Assembly (NCBI GenBank): GCA_003161255.1 | Contig: PMOQ01000059.1 | Span: forward strand, 1 to 64,000 | Direction: 5' to 3' | Source of the DNA: Acidimicrobiaceae bacterium | GTDB taxonomy: Bacteria > Actinomycetota > Acidimicrobiia > Acidimicrobiales > RAAP-2 | DNA length: 64,000 bases | Shown: positions 15,208 to 23,537 of the stretch, piece after piece | Layout of the letters: each line of letters opens with the position of its first letter | Position numbering within the stretch: the stretch's first letter is position 1 | The notes under the pieces: model-generated | What the model saw: the letters and a program-made list of their open reading frames with translations, nothing else | What the model was told of the DNA's origin: nothing | Database searches by the model: none | Position numbers and translations under genes: made by a program

Positions 15208-16935
15208 CTACGCCGCGCCATGCCGCAGCAGCTGGCCCGGCGTGGCGTCGGTGCACTCGCCGTCGATGAAGGTCGTCTGACCGTTCACGATGATCCGGTC
15301 GTAGCCGACGGCCTTCTGGACGAGCCGCCACTCGCCAGCTGGGTAGTCGAACAGCCGCTCCTGATCGAGGCAGTCGACGGTGTCGGGGTCGTAGACGACA
15401 ACGTCGGCCGGCTTGCCTTCCGCGATCGAACCACGGTCCTTCAGGCCGATCGCCATCGCCGGGTAGGCCGACAAGCGCCAATGCGCGTCCTCGAGCGACA
15501 TGATCTCGCACTCGCGCACCCAGTGGGCCAGCATCTCGGTGGCGTACCGACCGGTCGTGATGAACTTCGTGTGCGCCCCGCCGTCGCTGACGCCCGGGAG
15601 CGCCATCGTCGAGTTGGCCACCTCTCGCATCGCCTCGGGGTCCATCTCGACCATGGTCGTGCCGAATCCGGCCTTGAGGTGGGTGGCCACGGCGACGTCG
15701 AGCATGGCGTCGAGAAGGTCCTTGTCCTCGCGGGCCGCGATCTCGCCGATCGTCCAACCCTCGTACCGCTCCTTCAACTCCTGCGCGTTTGGTGCATCGC
15801 TGGAGATCCAGTTGACCTTGATCTCGGCCAACGGGTAACGAGCCGCTCCGAATCCGCCGCCGTACTTTTCGATCGCCTCCTTCAGGCCGACGCGACGCTC
15901 CGGGTCGGCGAACTTGACGATCTTCTCCTCAATGGTGCCGAGACAGGCTTCGCGCCACGCGGCGTCCGTGTCCATGAGGTTGTACTCCTCGAGGTTGATC
16001 TCCGAACGGAACCGCACCGTGCTGGCCTGGGCCCAGACGCGGACGCCCTCCTCCTCGTTCAGCTGGCGCAGGCGCTCAATGGCCTCCCGGTGGGGGTATC
16101 GCATCTCCCCGTGCTGGTTCACCTCGCCGGTGACGCCCAGCGCGTTCCAGATGATCGGGCGACCGCTCTCCCGGGCGATCAGCGCGGCGGCGTCCAGTGA
16201 ACCCGTGATTTGGGTGGTGCCCCGGCCGATCTTGCCCAAAGCCCGCGAGAAGGCGACGAGCTCGCGCTCGGTCATCATGTCGGTCACCATCGGAGTGCCA
16301 TCGAAGTCGCGCTGCACGTTGAAGACGTCGCCCAACAGTTGCGCGCTCCACCCGCAGCCGCCGGCCTCCATCGCCTCTTCGAGGAGCTGGCACATCTTCT
16401 CTAGCTCCGCGTCGCTCGCCCGCTGCTCCTTAGCCTTCTCGACGCCAACGACGTAGGCGTACAGCGGCGCCAACGGCACCAGCGACATCATGTTGACGCC
16501 CTTCGGCGTACGGTCGACACTTTCGAGGAACTCAGGGAACGTCACCCAGTCCCAGGGCATCCCCGCCCGCATCGTCTTCAGCGGCACCGCCTCGTTCCGC
16601 GAGACGGTCAGCATTGCCCGGTCCTGGTCCTCAGGACGGCACGGTGCGAACCCGAAGCCGCAGTTGCCGATCACCACGCTCGTGACACCGTGCCAACCCG
16701 ACATCGTGCACCACGGGTCCCAGAACACCTGGCTGTCGTAGTGCGTGTGCAGGTCGACGGCGCCCGGAGCGACGATCTTGCCGGAGGCGTCGACTACCTC
16801 GGCCCCGTCGGCAGCGTCGACCGAGCCGATCATGGCAATCCTGCCGTCCTTGATGGCCATGTCAGACCGGTAGCGCGGCGTCCGGAGCCCGTCGATGACG
16901 GTGCCCCCCTTGATGACGATGTCATAGGTGGACAT
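15208..16935 (-). CDS. D-aminoacylase-like amidohydrolase (amidohydrolase_3)
   Basis: A 575-residue metal-dependent hydrolase of the N-acyl-D-amino-acid deacylase group. The composite beta-sandwich/TIM barrel begins YDIVIKGGTVIDG. The metal site starts with HTHYDSQVFWDP near residue 62, and the late aspartate is in VSDGGAHTKF. The C-terminal sandwich closes with IIVNGQTTFIDGEC. It probably hydrolyses an amide or cyclic amide in the cytoplasm. Neighbours are amidohydrolase_2 proteins of a different family. The substrate is not predictable. Confidence 0.87.
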   Translation of the reverse strand: MSTYDIVIKGGTVIDGLRTPRYRSDMAIKDGRIAMIGSVDAADGAEVVDASGKIVAPGAVDLHTHYDSQVFWDPWCTMSGWHGVTSVVIGNCGFGFAPCRPEDQDRAMLTVSRNEAVPLKTMRAGMPWDWVTFPEFLESVDRTPKGVNMMSLVPLAPLYAYVVGVEKAKEQRASDAELEKMCQLLEEAMEAGGCGWSAQLLGDVFNVQRDFDGTPMVTDMMTERELVAFSRALGKIGRGTTQITGSLDAAALIARESGRPIIWNALGVTGEVNQHGEMRYPHREAIERLRQLNEEEGVRVWAQASTVRFRSEINLEEYNLMDTDAAWREACLGTIEEKIVKFADPERRVGLKEAIEKYGGGFGAARYPLAEIKVNWISSDAPNAQELKERYEGWTIGEIAAREDKDLLDAMLDVAVATHLKAGFGTTMVEMDPEAMREVANSTMALPGVSDGGAHTKFITTGRYATEMLAHWVRECEIMSLEDAHWRLSAYPAMAIGLKDRGSIAEGKPADVVVYDPDTVDCLDQERLFDYPAGEWRLVQKAVGYDRIIVNGQTTFIDGECTDATPGQLLRHGAA

Positions 16936-17018
16936 CTACCCCTCCTCGAAGTTCGCGAGACCAAAATTCCGGTCCGATTGGTGGTTGGTGTGACTGCGGT
17001 GGTTTGGCGGTTCTTGGG

Positions 17019-18242
17019 TTACGAGAACGTCAGCTCGCGGGCGTTTTCGTACATGATTCGACGCTGGTCCCCGACCGAGAAGTTGGCGACGTTCTCGAAG
17101 AAGTCCGTCGGCTCTGGGAACCCTTCGCCATGGGGCCAGTCCGAGCCGAAAAGTATCCGCTCGGCTGGGAGATGCCGGGCGAGCTCGTCGACGCTCTCTT
17201 CGACAAAAGGCGCCACCCAGCAGTGCTCGATGAACTGGTCCGTCGGATTGGCCTGGTAGTCGCCGCCATGGCCCAGGTACTCAAGGGCCTGCAGCAGCGA
17301 GGGGACCCACGCGGCGCCATTCTCGATGTAGGCAACCTTCAGCCGCGGAAACCGCTCGAAGAGTCGATGGCCCACGAGGATGTAGGCGAAGTCGTGGACG
17401 ATCCGGTTCTTCATGAGCGCTCCGAAAACCGAACCGCCCCCCATCATCCGCATGTTGTCGCCGGACGCCTCGGGCTCCGGGATCGCCGACGCCCCCCACT
17501 TCCGGTCCAGCAGCATGTACATGTCGGCGTAGGTATTGTCCGCACCGTCGTGCGACGACACGACGACATCGGACTCCTGAGCAAGCCCCCAGAAGCGGTC
17601 GAAGACCGGATCCGCCGGTGACCGAAGTCCCGTCGCCGTGACCGCCGCGCCGTGGCGGATGGCGACCACCCGGGCACCGCGATCCAAGCACCACTGGAGC
17701 TCCGCGACGAGCGCGTCGGGATCCGACATGTTCAGGTACGGCACACCGAAGATGCGGTCCTTGTAGGCGAAGCCCCACTGGTCTTCGATCCAGCGGTTGA
17801 ACGCCCGACAGACCTCGATAGCCGCCTCGACGTCGCTCTCCAACATCGGCGCCTCGAGTACCACACCCTGCGACGGGAACATCCACACTGCCTCGACGCC
17901 CTGCGCGTCCATCACCTTCAGCCGCGAGTCGCGGTCGTACCACTCCGGATGCTCTGACGGCGGTTCGTTGAACGATGCCAAGAACTCCTGCCGGGACAGC
18001 TTCCCCGAGAAGTAGTCCATAAACGAGCCGGGCTTCGGCCTCGGATGGACATCGCCGGGTCCGGGAAGCGTCTGAAACACCTGACCGTCCAAGACATACC
18101 GCAGGACACCATCGACCTCTTGCACCTGCACCCCGCGTTCGGCAAATTTCGGGTCCCGATACCGGGTGAAGGCGTCGCTCGCCTCCCAATAGTGGTTGTC
18201 GGCGTCGAAGATGACCTTGATCTCGTCTCTGACGTTGGTCAT
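17019..18242 (-). CDS. Amidohydrolase_2-family metal-dependent hydrolase (paralogue 1)
   Basis: A 407-residue TIM-barrel hydrolase or decarboxylase of the ACMSD-like amidohydrolase_2 family. The N-terminal metal motif is FDADNHYWE at residues 12-20, with D-x-D-x-H in place of the usual H-x-H. Later conserved parts are AIRHGAAV, VSSHDG, FAYILVGHRLFERFPRLKVAYIENG and LFGSDWPHGEG. It is closely similar to the proteins at 18799-19980 and 25685-26905. Members hydrolyse C-C or C-N bonds or decarboxylate aromatic and cyclic acids. It is divergent from a decayed TetR gene and a sister copy. Confidence 0.87.
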   Translation of the reverse strand: MTNVRDEIKVIFDADNHYWEASDAFTRYRDPKFAERGVQVQEVDGVLRYVLDGQVFQTLPGPGDVHPRPKPGSFMDYFSGKLSRQEFLASFNEPPSEHPEWYDRDSRLKVMDAQGVEAVWMFPSQGVVLEAPMLESDVEAAIEVCRAFNRWIEDQWGFAYKDRIFGVPYLNMSDPDALVAELQWCLDRGARVVAIRHGAAVTATGLRSPADPVFDRFWGLAQESDVVVSSHDGADNTYADMYMLLDRKWGASAIPEPEASGDNMRMMGGGSVFGALMKNRIVHDFAYILVGHRLFERFPRLKVAYIENGAAWVPSLLQALEYLGHGGDYQANPTDQFIEHCWVAPFVEESVDELARHLPAERILFGSDWPHGEGFPEPTDFFENVANFSVGDQRRIMYENARELTFS

Positions 18243-18289
18243 GCGGACTCCTCAGTCTTCATGAGGCGCGAATCGGTGTAACTTACTAG

Positions 18290-18312
18290 CGAATCGTACA
18301 GCAAGTGATTCG
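18290..18312. promoter_or_regulatory. Inverted repeat upstream of amidohydrolase paralogue 1
   Basis: CGAATC and GATTCG are separated by 11 bases, with a second GCGAATCG copy about 20 bases to the left. The site lies about 50 bases before the start at 18242 and beside the TetR pseudogene. It is a plausible relic operator. Confidence 0.4.
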
Positions 18313-18362
18313 TTGCGGTCCATGCCTAATTCTGCGCGGTGACCAGGCCGTCGGCGCCGATT

Positions 18363-18730
18363 GAACGCCGAAGCGCCCAGGTCGAACGGCGGCGGAACCG
18401 GAGCGCGCCCTGCTCGCCACGGCAGCCGAGATCATCGCCGAACGCGGGATGACCCGCGGCTCGCTCACCAGCATCAGCGAGCGCGCCGTACCAGGCGGGG
18501 CCTGCCGACCAACCACTTCGGCACCAACGACGCGCTCGTCTCACAGGTCGCCGCAGCGCACAAGACCGCTTCGTACACCGCGACAGTGGCCGCGATCGAG
18601 CGATCCCATAGGGACCTCGAGGACCGTCCGTCCTCGAGGTGCTGCTGGCCACGGTCGACGTTTACCTCGAGATGTTTGAACACCCGGTCGACCTTCCGGG
18701 CCGTCGGATATTGCCATTGGGCGGTAGAAT
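18363..18730 (+). pseudogene. Decayed TetR-family regulator
   Basis: Reading across three frames recovers a TetR N-terminal half: LLATAAEIIAERG and MTRGSLTSISERA (frame 2), then RGLPTNHFGTNDALVSQVAA and later LEDRPS (frame 1), then EVLLATVDVYLEMFEHPVD. At least three frameshifts and the loss of the C-terminal ligand domain make it non-functional. It aligns well by eye with the intact regulator at 31788-32429 (SLASIGERAGTSRGLANHHF). It lies between divergent amidohydrolase genes it may once have regulated. Confidence 0.75.
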
Positions 18731-18798
18731 TGAGTCTGAACGGGATTCAACTCCGTAGCCGACGGCCGCGAAGCACGAGTCTCACGGAGAATGACGTC

Positions 18799-19980
18799 AT
18801 GGCGCGCGATCCCTGGATCTTCGACTTCGATAACCACTACTACGAGTCGGAGGACGCGTTCACGAGGCACCAGGACCGCAGCCTCGGGAACCGAGGCATC
18901 CGTTGGGCCGACATCGACGGCAAGCGCCGGCTCCTCGTGGGCGGGACCATCAACTCCTACATCGCCAACCCGACTTTCAACCCGGTCTCCAAGCCTGGCG
19001 CGCTGTACGACTGGTACCGCGGTAATCCGCGCCAACAGCAGATCAGAGAAGCGTTCGGCGAACTCGGCCCGCTGCGCCCGGAGTACCGGGACCGTGATGT
19101 GCGCCTCAAGGTGATGGACGACCAGGGACTGGCGGGTGCGGTGCTGTTTCCCACGCTCGGCGTAGGTGTCGAGGACGCACTAAAGCAGGATTCCGAGGCA
19201 TGCTCCAAGGTCTTCCACGCGTTCAACCGGTGGCTCGGTGAGGATTGGGGCTACAGCTACCGTGGGCGGCTGTTCGCCGTGCCGTACATAGCACTACTCG
19301 ACCCGGTCGCCGCAGCGGAGGAGCTGCGGGAGGTGGTCGATGCCGGCGCCGTCGTCGTGAACGTGCGGAATGCGCCGGTTCCCGTCCAGGGCGGCTACCG
19401 CTCGCCATTCGACCCCGTGTACGACGCGTTCTGGGGGCTTGCACAGGAGGCGAACGTTGTCGTCGCCACCCATTCGGGCATCGAGGGTTACGACGCGGTA
19501 GTGCAGATGTGGGAGCCAGGCGCGGGTGAGAGCTCGCTGTTCCGCTCCCCCCTGCGCGGAATCATCACCAAGGGCCGAGCCGTCAGCGACTTCTACGGCG
19601 CCGCTCTGTGCCACAAGCTTTTCGAGCGCTTCCCCGGCCTCCGGCTCGCGAGCGTAGAGAACGGTGCGTCATGGATTCCCGACCTGTTGCACCGCTTGGA
19701 CGACGCAGCCAACCGCAACCCCGGCTACTTCACCGACCACCCACGCCAGGTGTTCGGTGAGCACGTGTGGGTCACGCCGTTTTGGGAGGACCACGTTCCC
19801 GATCTGCTTGCCGACGTGCGCGCCGATCGCTTGCTTCTCGGGTCCGACTGGCCGCACGCCGAAGGCACCCGGGAACCGGCCGACTTCGTCACCGAGACCC
19901 TCTCCGGAGTTCCGAACGAGGCTGTTTCCCTGATCGCCCGAGACAACGCGCTGGCACTGCTCGGCCTGCCGCTTGACTGA
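18799..19980 (+). CDS. Amidohydrolase_2-family metal-dependent hydrolase (paralogue 2)
   Basis: A 393-residue relative of the protein at 17019-18242. It starts MARDPWIFDFDNHYYESEDAF with GGAGA before the ATG. The metal and active-site segments are FDFDNHYYE, VVATHSGIE, HKLFERFPGLRLASVENGASW and LLLGSDWPHAEG. The frame is open to 18361, but that upstream part belongs to the TetR pseudogene. It is the only one of the related trio on the plus strand and has no companion gene downstream. The reaction (hydrolysis or decarboxylation) is not determined. Confidence 0.87.
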   Translation: MARDPWIFDFDNHYYESEDAFTRHQDRSLGNRGIRWADIDGKRRLLVGGTINSYIANPTFNPVSKPGALYDWYRGNPRQQQIREAFGELGPLRPEYRDRDVRLKVMDDQGLAGAVLFPTLGVGVEDALKQDSEACSKVFHAFNRWLGEDWGYSYRGRLFAVPYIALLDPVAAAEELREVVDAGAVVVNVRNAPVPVQGGYRSPFDPVYDAFWGLAQEANVVVATHSGIEGYDAVVQMWEPGAGESSLFRSPLRGIITKGRAVSDFYGAALCHKLFERFPGLRLASVENGASWIPDLLHRLDDAANRNPGYFTDHPRQVFGEHVWVTPFWEDHVPDLLADVRADRLLLGSDWPHAEGTREPADFVTETLSGVPNEAVSLIARDNALALLGLPLD

Positions 19981-20103
19981 CCTTCGGCGGGTCAACTCGA
20001 GTCGACCGGATGAATCGGTTTCGCGGATCGGCTTCGCTCCGCCACCCATCGGAGCCCAGCTCCCGCTGACCCCAGGCTGATCAGAACCAAAGCACCACAA
20101 TCG

Positions 20104-21318
20104 TCAAGATTGGGGCTCACGCGGGAGCCCGAGCCCCCACTCGGCAATCGTGTTGCGCTGGATCTCGTCAGTGCCGCCGCCGATGCGAAGGCCGGGAGCG
20201 AACAAGAATCGCTCGTTCCACGGCACCGCCGTCGCGTCGGCGGTGCCAATCGCAGAGACCCCCAACAGCTCGAGCGCGGCGTTCGCGGTGAGTCGCGCGT
20301 GCTCCGAGTACAGAAGCTTGGCGACGGAGCCCCCTGCGGGGACCGGGGTACCGGACGCCAACCTCGCCTGGAGAAGATCGAGCAGCCGCTCGCGGGCAAC
20401 GACACCCGCCGCGGTCTGGCGCACGAGCGGATCATTGATTCCATCCAGTTGGCGCGCCAGCGCGACCAGCTGCACTGCTCCACGACCACTTGTGCCGCCA
20501 CCGATAGCCGCTCGTTCGCTGCGGAGCATGGTCCGCAGGACTGCCCAACCACCGCCGAGCTCGCCGATCAGTCCGGACTTCGACACGAATGCTTCGTCTA
20601 GGAACACCTCGTTGAAGTGGTACGCACCCGACATCTGCCGGAGTGGCCGCACGTCAACACCGGGTTGGGCCATCGGCATGGCAAAGCACGAAAGTCCACC
20701 ACGGCCGGGAACGGACCGGTCGGTGCGCGCAATGAGCAGTGCGTGGTCGCTGCTCCCGGCACCCGATGTCCAGACTTTCTGACCCGTGACCGACCACCCG
20801 CCGTCCACCAGCGTCGCGAGCGTGCTGACACTGGCGAGATCCGAACCGGCTCCGGGTTCCGAAAGCAGCTGGCACCACGTCTCCTCGCCACAGATCACAC
20901 TCGGAAGGTGATCGAGACGCTGCTCGTGCGTTCCGTGGGCGAACAGGACGGGCGGCACCATTTCGAGGGCGACGGCCATCATCTTGGTCGACACGCCGTA
21001 GCGCGCCTGCTCTTCGGCCACGACGTCGTCCTGCCACGCCGGCGCATCGGCACCGCCATACTCCTTCGGCCACGAGCGACCGGCGAGCCCGGCGGCGTAC
21101 AGCTTCTGCTGCCACCGTCGTGTCATATCGAGCGCCGCGCGCTCGCGTGCCCGGTATTCCGCCTTCGTCGTCGAGGTCACGATATGAATGGCCGAGAAGT
21201 CCTGGGGGCTGCCCTTGGCCGGGGCGTGCTCATCGAACCACTCCCGCACGGCCGTCCGGAAAGCCGCGGGGGCGGCGTGCCCATCGATGCCCGATGGCCG
21301 GATCGCGCTCGCGCTCAC
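20104..21318 (-). CDS. Acyl-CoA dehydrogenase
   Basis: A 404-residue FAD-dependent acyl-CoA dehydrogenase that introduces an alpha,beta double bond into an acyl-CoA. It has the FAD-binding loop LLSEPGAGSDLASV, VTGQKVWTSGA, and the C-terminal RIGGGTDEIQRNTIAE. In the usual family position of the catalytic glutamate the C-terminal loop is GGGTDEIQ. The GTG start overlaps the stop of the amidohydrolase upstream (GTGA); the longer open frame is shadow. It is the last gene of the 25.3-20.1 kb operon. It resembles enzymes for steroid or branched side chains, which is inference. Confidence 0.9.
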   Translation of the reverse strand: MSASAIRPSGIDGHAAPAAFRTAVREWFDEHAPAKGSPQDFSAIHIVTSTTKAEYRARERAALDMTRRWQQKLYAAGLAGRSWPKEYGGADAPAWQDDVVAEEQARYGVSTKMMAVALEMVPPVLFAHGTHEQRLDHLPSVICGEETWCQLLSEPGAGSDLASVSTLATLVDGGWSVTGQKVWTSGAGSSDHALLIARTDRSVPGRGGLSCFAMPMAQPGVDVRPLRQMSGAYHFNEVFLDEAFVSKSGLIGELGGGWAVLRTMLRSERAAIGGGTSGRGAVQLVALARQLDGINDPLVRQTAAGVVARERLLDLLQARLASGTPVPAGGSVAKLLYSEHARLTANAALELLGVSAIGTADATAVPWNERFLFAPGLRIGGGTDEIQRNTIAEWGLGLPREPQS

Positions 21319-22190
21319 AAGCCTGCAATTCTGAGCACTCGCCTGGCGTTGTCCCGGAGGAACTTGGGCCAAACGTCGTCGTTCAGAGGCACCGCGGGGA
21401 GCTCGTCCATGATCCGGTCGAGCGACAAACCCATCGGGAAATACCCGCCGTAGATCAATCGGTCCGCTCCTCGCGTGTTCGCGTAGTCGATCACTGCCTG
21501 TGGGTAGTACTTCGGCGCGAATGCGGACGTCGAGTAGTGCAGGTTCGGCCACTTGATCATCAGCTTCACTGCGAGGTCGACCCACGGCTCCGCTCCGTGT
21601 CGCATCACGACGACGAGGTCTGGGAAGTCGTAGAGCACCTGGTCGAGGAGCTCTACCTTCTGCACTAGAGACGGGACCCGCGGACCGGCTATCCCAACGG
21701 TGATGAACACGGGTATCCCGAGTTCGACGCACTTGGCGTACACCGGGTACATGCGGGGCGCGTCGATCGCCACCTGCGGCGAGACGCCATGCGGAAAGAC
21801 CGAGACTGCCCGTAGATCCCACTGTTCGTGGGCTTGCACCAATGCGCCGATTCCATCCATGCCATCGTTCGGGTCGATCGTGAACGAGGCGAGGAACCGA
21901 TCGGGATGATCGGTCAGTGCCTTCTCCGCTGAGCCGGGGGCCGCGGTCAGGCTGATTAGCCCTATCTCGATGCCGAACCGGTCCATCTCCGACAGCGTGA
22001 GCGTGACAGGGTCTTCGACCGAGTGGCTTGGCACGTCGTGGAACATGTACTCGGCGGGCATAACCATCGACTTCGACTGTTCGTCACGAAGCATCCGGTG
22101 ACGCATTGCCGCGTAGAGCTGATCGGGGTCCGATGGAAAGCCGATCAATGTGTCAACGATGCCGACACTGAGTGGCGACGCCGGACTCAT
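21315..22190 (-). CDS. Amidohydrolase_2-family protein (shorter subgroup)
   Basis: A 291-residue TIM-barrel protein of the ACMSD-like family, shorter than and divergent from the 390-407-residue trio. It has GIVDTLIGFP in place of a clear N-terminal H-x-H, VVMRHGAEPWVDLAVKL (His), and a C-terminal DRLIYGGYFPMGL in which the usual GSDWPH is altered. Loss of the usual metal residues suggests weak or changed metal binding. Its stop overlaps the GTG of the acyl-CoA dehydrogenase. It may be a decarboxylase or hydrolase in the same pathway. Confidence 0.78.
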   Translation of the reverse strand: MSPASPLSVGIVDTLIGFPSDPDQLYAAMRHRMLRDEQSKSMVMPAEYMFHDVPSHSVEDPVTLTLSEMDRFGIEIGLISLTAAPGSAEKALTDHPDRFLASFTIDPNDGMDGIGALVQAHEQWDLRAVSVFPHGVSPQVAIDAPRMYPVYAKCVELGIPVFITVGIAGPRVPSLVQKVELLDQVLYDFPDLVVVMRHGAEPWVDLAVKLMIKWPNLHYSTSAFAPKYYPQAVIDYANTRGADRLIYGGYFPMGLSLDRIMDELPAVPLNDDVWPKFLRDNARRVLRIAGL

Positions 22191-22227
22191 GCTGGTGGCC
22201 AGCCAATCTTCAACACCGCAGCATCAG

Positions 22228-22638
22228 TTACTTCTCCGGACGATCGCTCAGGCCGTCGGTGACGATGAATCGGCAGCGACACTGGTCAATTCGCCAGCCA
22301 TCGGCCGTGCGGACCAGATCGTCCTCGTACACAGCGTTGCGCGAATTGCCGGTGGCGCGGTCGACAAAAAGGAGGTTCCGCAGCGTCTGGGCGTGGTCCC
22401 TGTCGACGAGCTCGATCACCGGTGGGCCGCCGAGGTGAAGACCGCTCGGCGCGCCGGACATCATGCGCCGCAAACCGCTCTGACCCTCGAAGGCGCGCCC
22501 ATAGACGTGATAGGCCGCGTCGGGCGTGAACAACCTGACCCACCCGTCGATGTCTTCGAGGTCGAGCATCAGGCAGTACCGGGCGAGCAGATTCCGGATC
22601 GCCGCATCGTCCTCGGCGCTCGTCTGCACAGGCCTCAT
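22228..22638 (-). CDS. SnoaL-like / NTF2-fold protein
   Basis: A 136-residue NTF2-like protein starting MRPVQTSAEDDAAIRNLLAR. The fold signature continues with YCLMLDLEDIDGWVRLFTPDAAYH and ends WRIDQCRCRFIV. The in-frame region upstream of 22638 overlaps an apparent gene fossil and is not used. It lies 37 bases before the amidohydrolase in the operon. The function is unknown; dehydratase or isomerase activity is possible. Confidence 0.75.
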   Translation of the reverse strand: MRPVQTSAEDDAAIRNLLARYCLMLDLEDIDGWVRLFTPDAAYHVYGRAFEGQSGLRRMMSGAPSGLHLGGPPVIELVDRDHAQTLRNLLFVDRATGNSRNAVYEDDLVRTADGWRIDQCRCRFIVTDGLSDRPEK

Positions 22639-22661
22639 GCTCGCGGCGAGCCGGGGGTCTG

Positions 22662-22755
22662 TCAATCGACGACATCTCGCATGATCTCGGCAAACTTCGC
22701 GGGCTCTTCCCAAGGCGCCGAAGTTGTGGCCGCCCGGACTCGGCCATGGCGACCA
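22662..22755 (-). pseudogene. Possible C-terminal fossil of an alpha/beta hydrolase
   Basis: Between the SDR and SnoaL-like genes, joining three frames on the minus strand gives MVAMAESG, then GGHNFGA, then APWEEPAKFAEIMRDVVD followed by a stop at 22662. This is the typical end of an alpha/beta hydrolase, with the catalytic His in GGHN and the terminal helix. The rest of the gene is absent. The evidence is short, so confidence is limited. Confidence 0.4.
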
Positions 22756-23529
22756 TCACTCGTTGGCATCAGCGGGCGCCGCCACGAGCAAAGTGCCCGA
22801 CGTCATCCCGCCGTCGACGGTGAGCTCGGCACCGGTGACAAACGAGGCCCGGTCCGATACCAGATAGCACACGGCCTCGGCAACCTCCTCCGGCTCCCCC
22901 ATCCGTCCGAGCGGGGTCGAGCCGAGCCGACGGCGAGCCTCCGGGTCGTCATCGCGCAAAACCATCGGCGTGGCGATCGGACCCGGGAGCACGGCGTTTA
23001 CGCGGATCCCATCGGCGGCCAGTTCGAGGGCTGCGACCTTCGTGAGACCGCGCAACGCGAACTTCGAAGACACATAAGCGCCATGCATGCTCCACCCCGT
23101 CAACGCGGCCGTCGACAACGTGTTCACTATGGCGCCGCCACCCGCCTGTCGCAGATGTGCACGTACCGCCTGCATGCCGTGGAAGGCCCCCAAGCAGTTG
23201 ACCCGCCAGAGATCCTCGAACGCCTCTGAAGTTTCCCATTCGAGTCCCGCTCGGCGAAGCACGCCGGCGTTGTTCACCAGGATGTCGATGCGGCCAAACA
23301 CGTCGGTGCCCCGCTCGAGCAACGTGGCCCACGACACCGGGTCACGGACGTCGAGGCGACCAACGATGCCGGCGTCGCCGAGTTCGTCCCCTACCGCGGC
23401 GATCTCCTCAGTGAGCACGTCGCCGCCGATGACCCTGGCCCCCGCTGCTGCGAGCCGAAGCGCGATTGCGCGTCCCTGGCCCCTGGCTGCACCAGATACG
23501 ACTGCTACCTTCCCCCCGAGCTCGTCCAT
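22756..23529 (-). CDS. SDR-family NAD(P)-dependent oxidoreductase
   Basis: A 257-residue classical SDR. SGAARGQG at residues 12-19 binds the cofactor, NNAG lies near 92, and the catalytic part is LSTAALTG with YVSSK. The C-terminal GAELTVDGGMTSG is FabG-like. The start MDELGGKVAVVSG at 23529 is eight bases after the acyl-CoA synthetase; the longer frame upstream is shadow. It may oxidise a hydroxyacyl or ring alcohol intermediate of the operon. Confidence 0.9.
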   Translation of the reverse strand: MDELGGKVAVVSGAARGQGRAIALRLAAAGARVIGGDVLTEEIAAVGDELGDAGIVGRLDVRDPVSWATLLERGTDVFGRIDILVNNAGVLRRAGLEWETSEAFEDLWRVNCLGAFHGMQAVRAHLRQAGGGAIVNTLSTAALTGWSMHGAYVSSKFALRGLTKVAALELAADGIRVNAVLPGPIATPMVLRDDDPEARRRLGSTPLGRMGEPEEVAEAVCYLVSDRASFVTGAELTVDGGMTSGTLLVAAPADANE

Positions 23530-23537
23530 CGCGGTTC

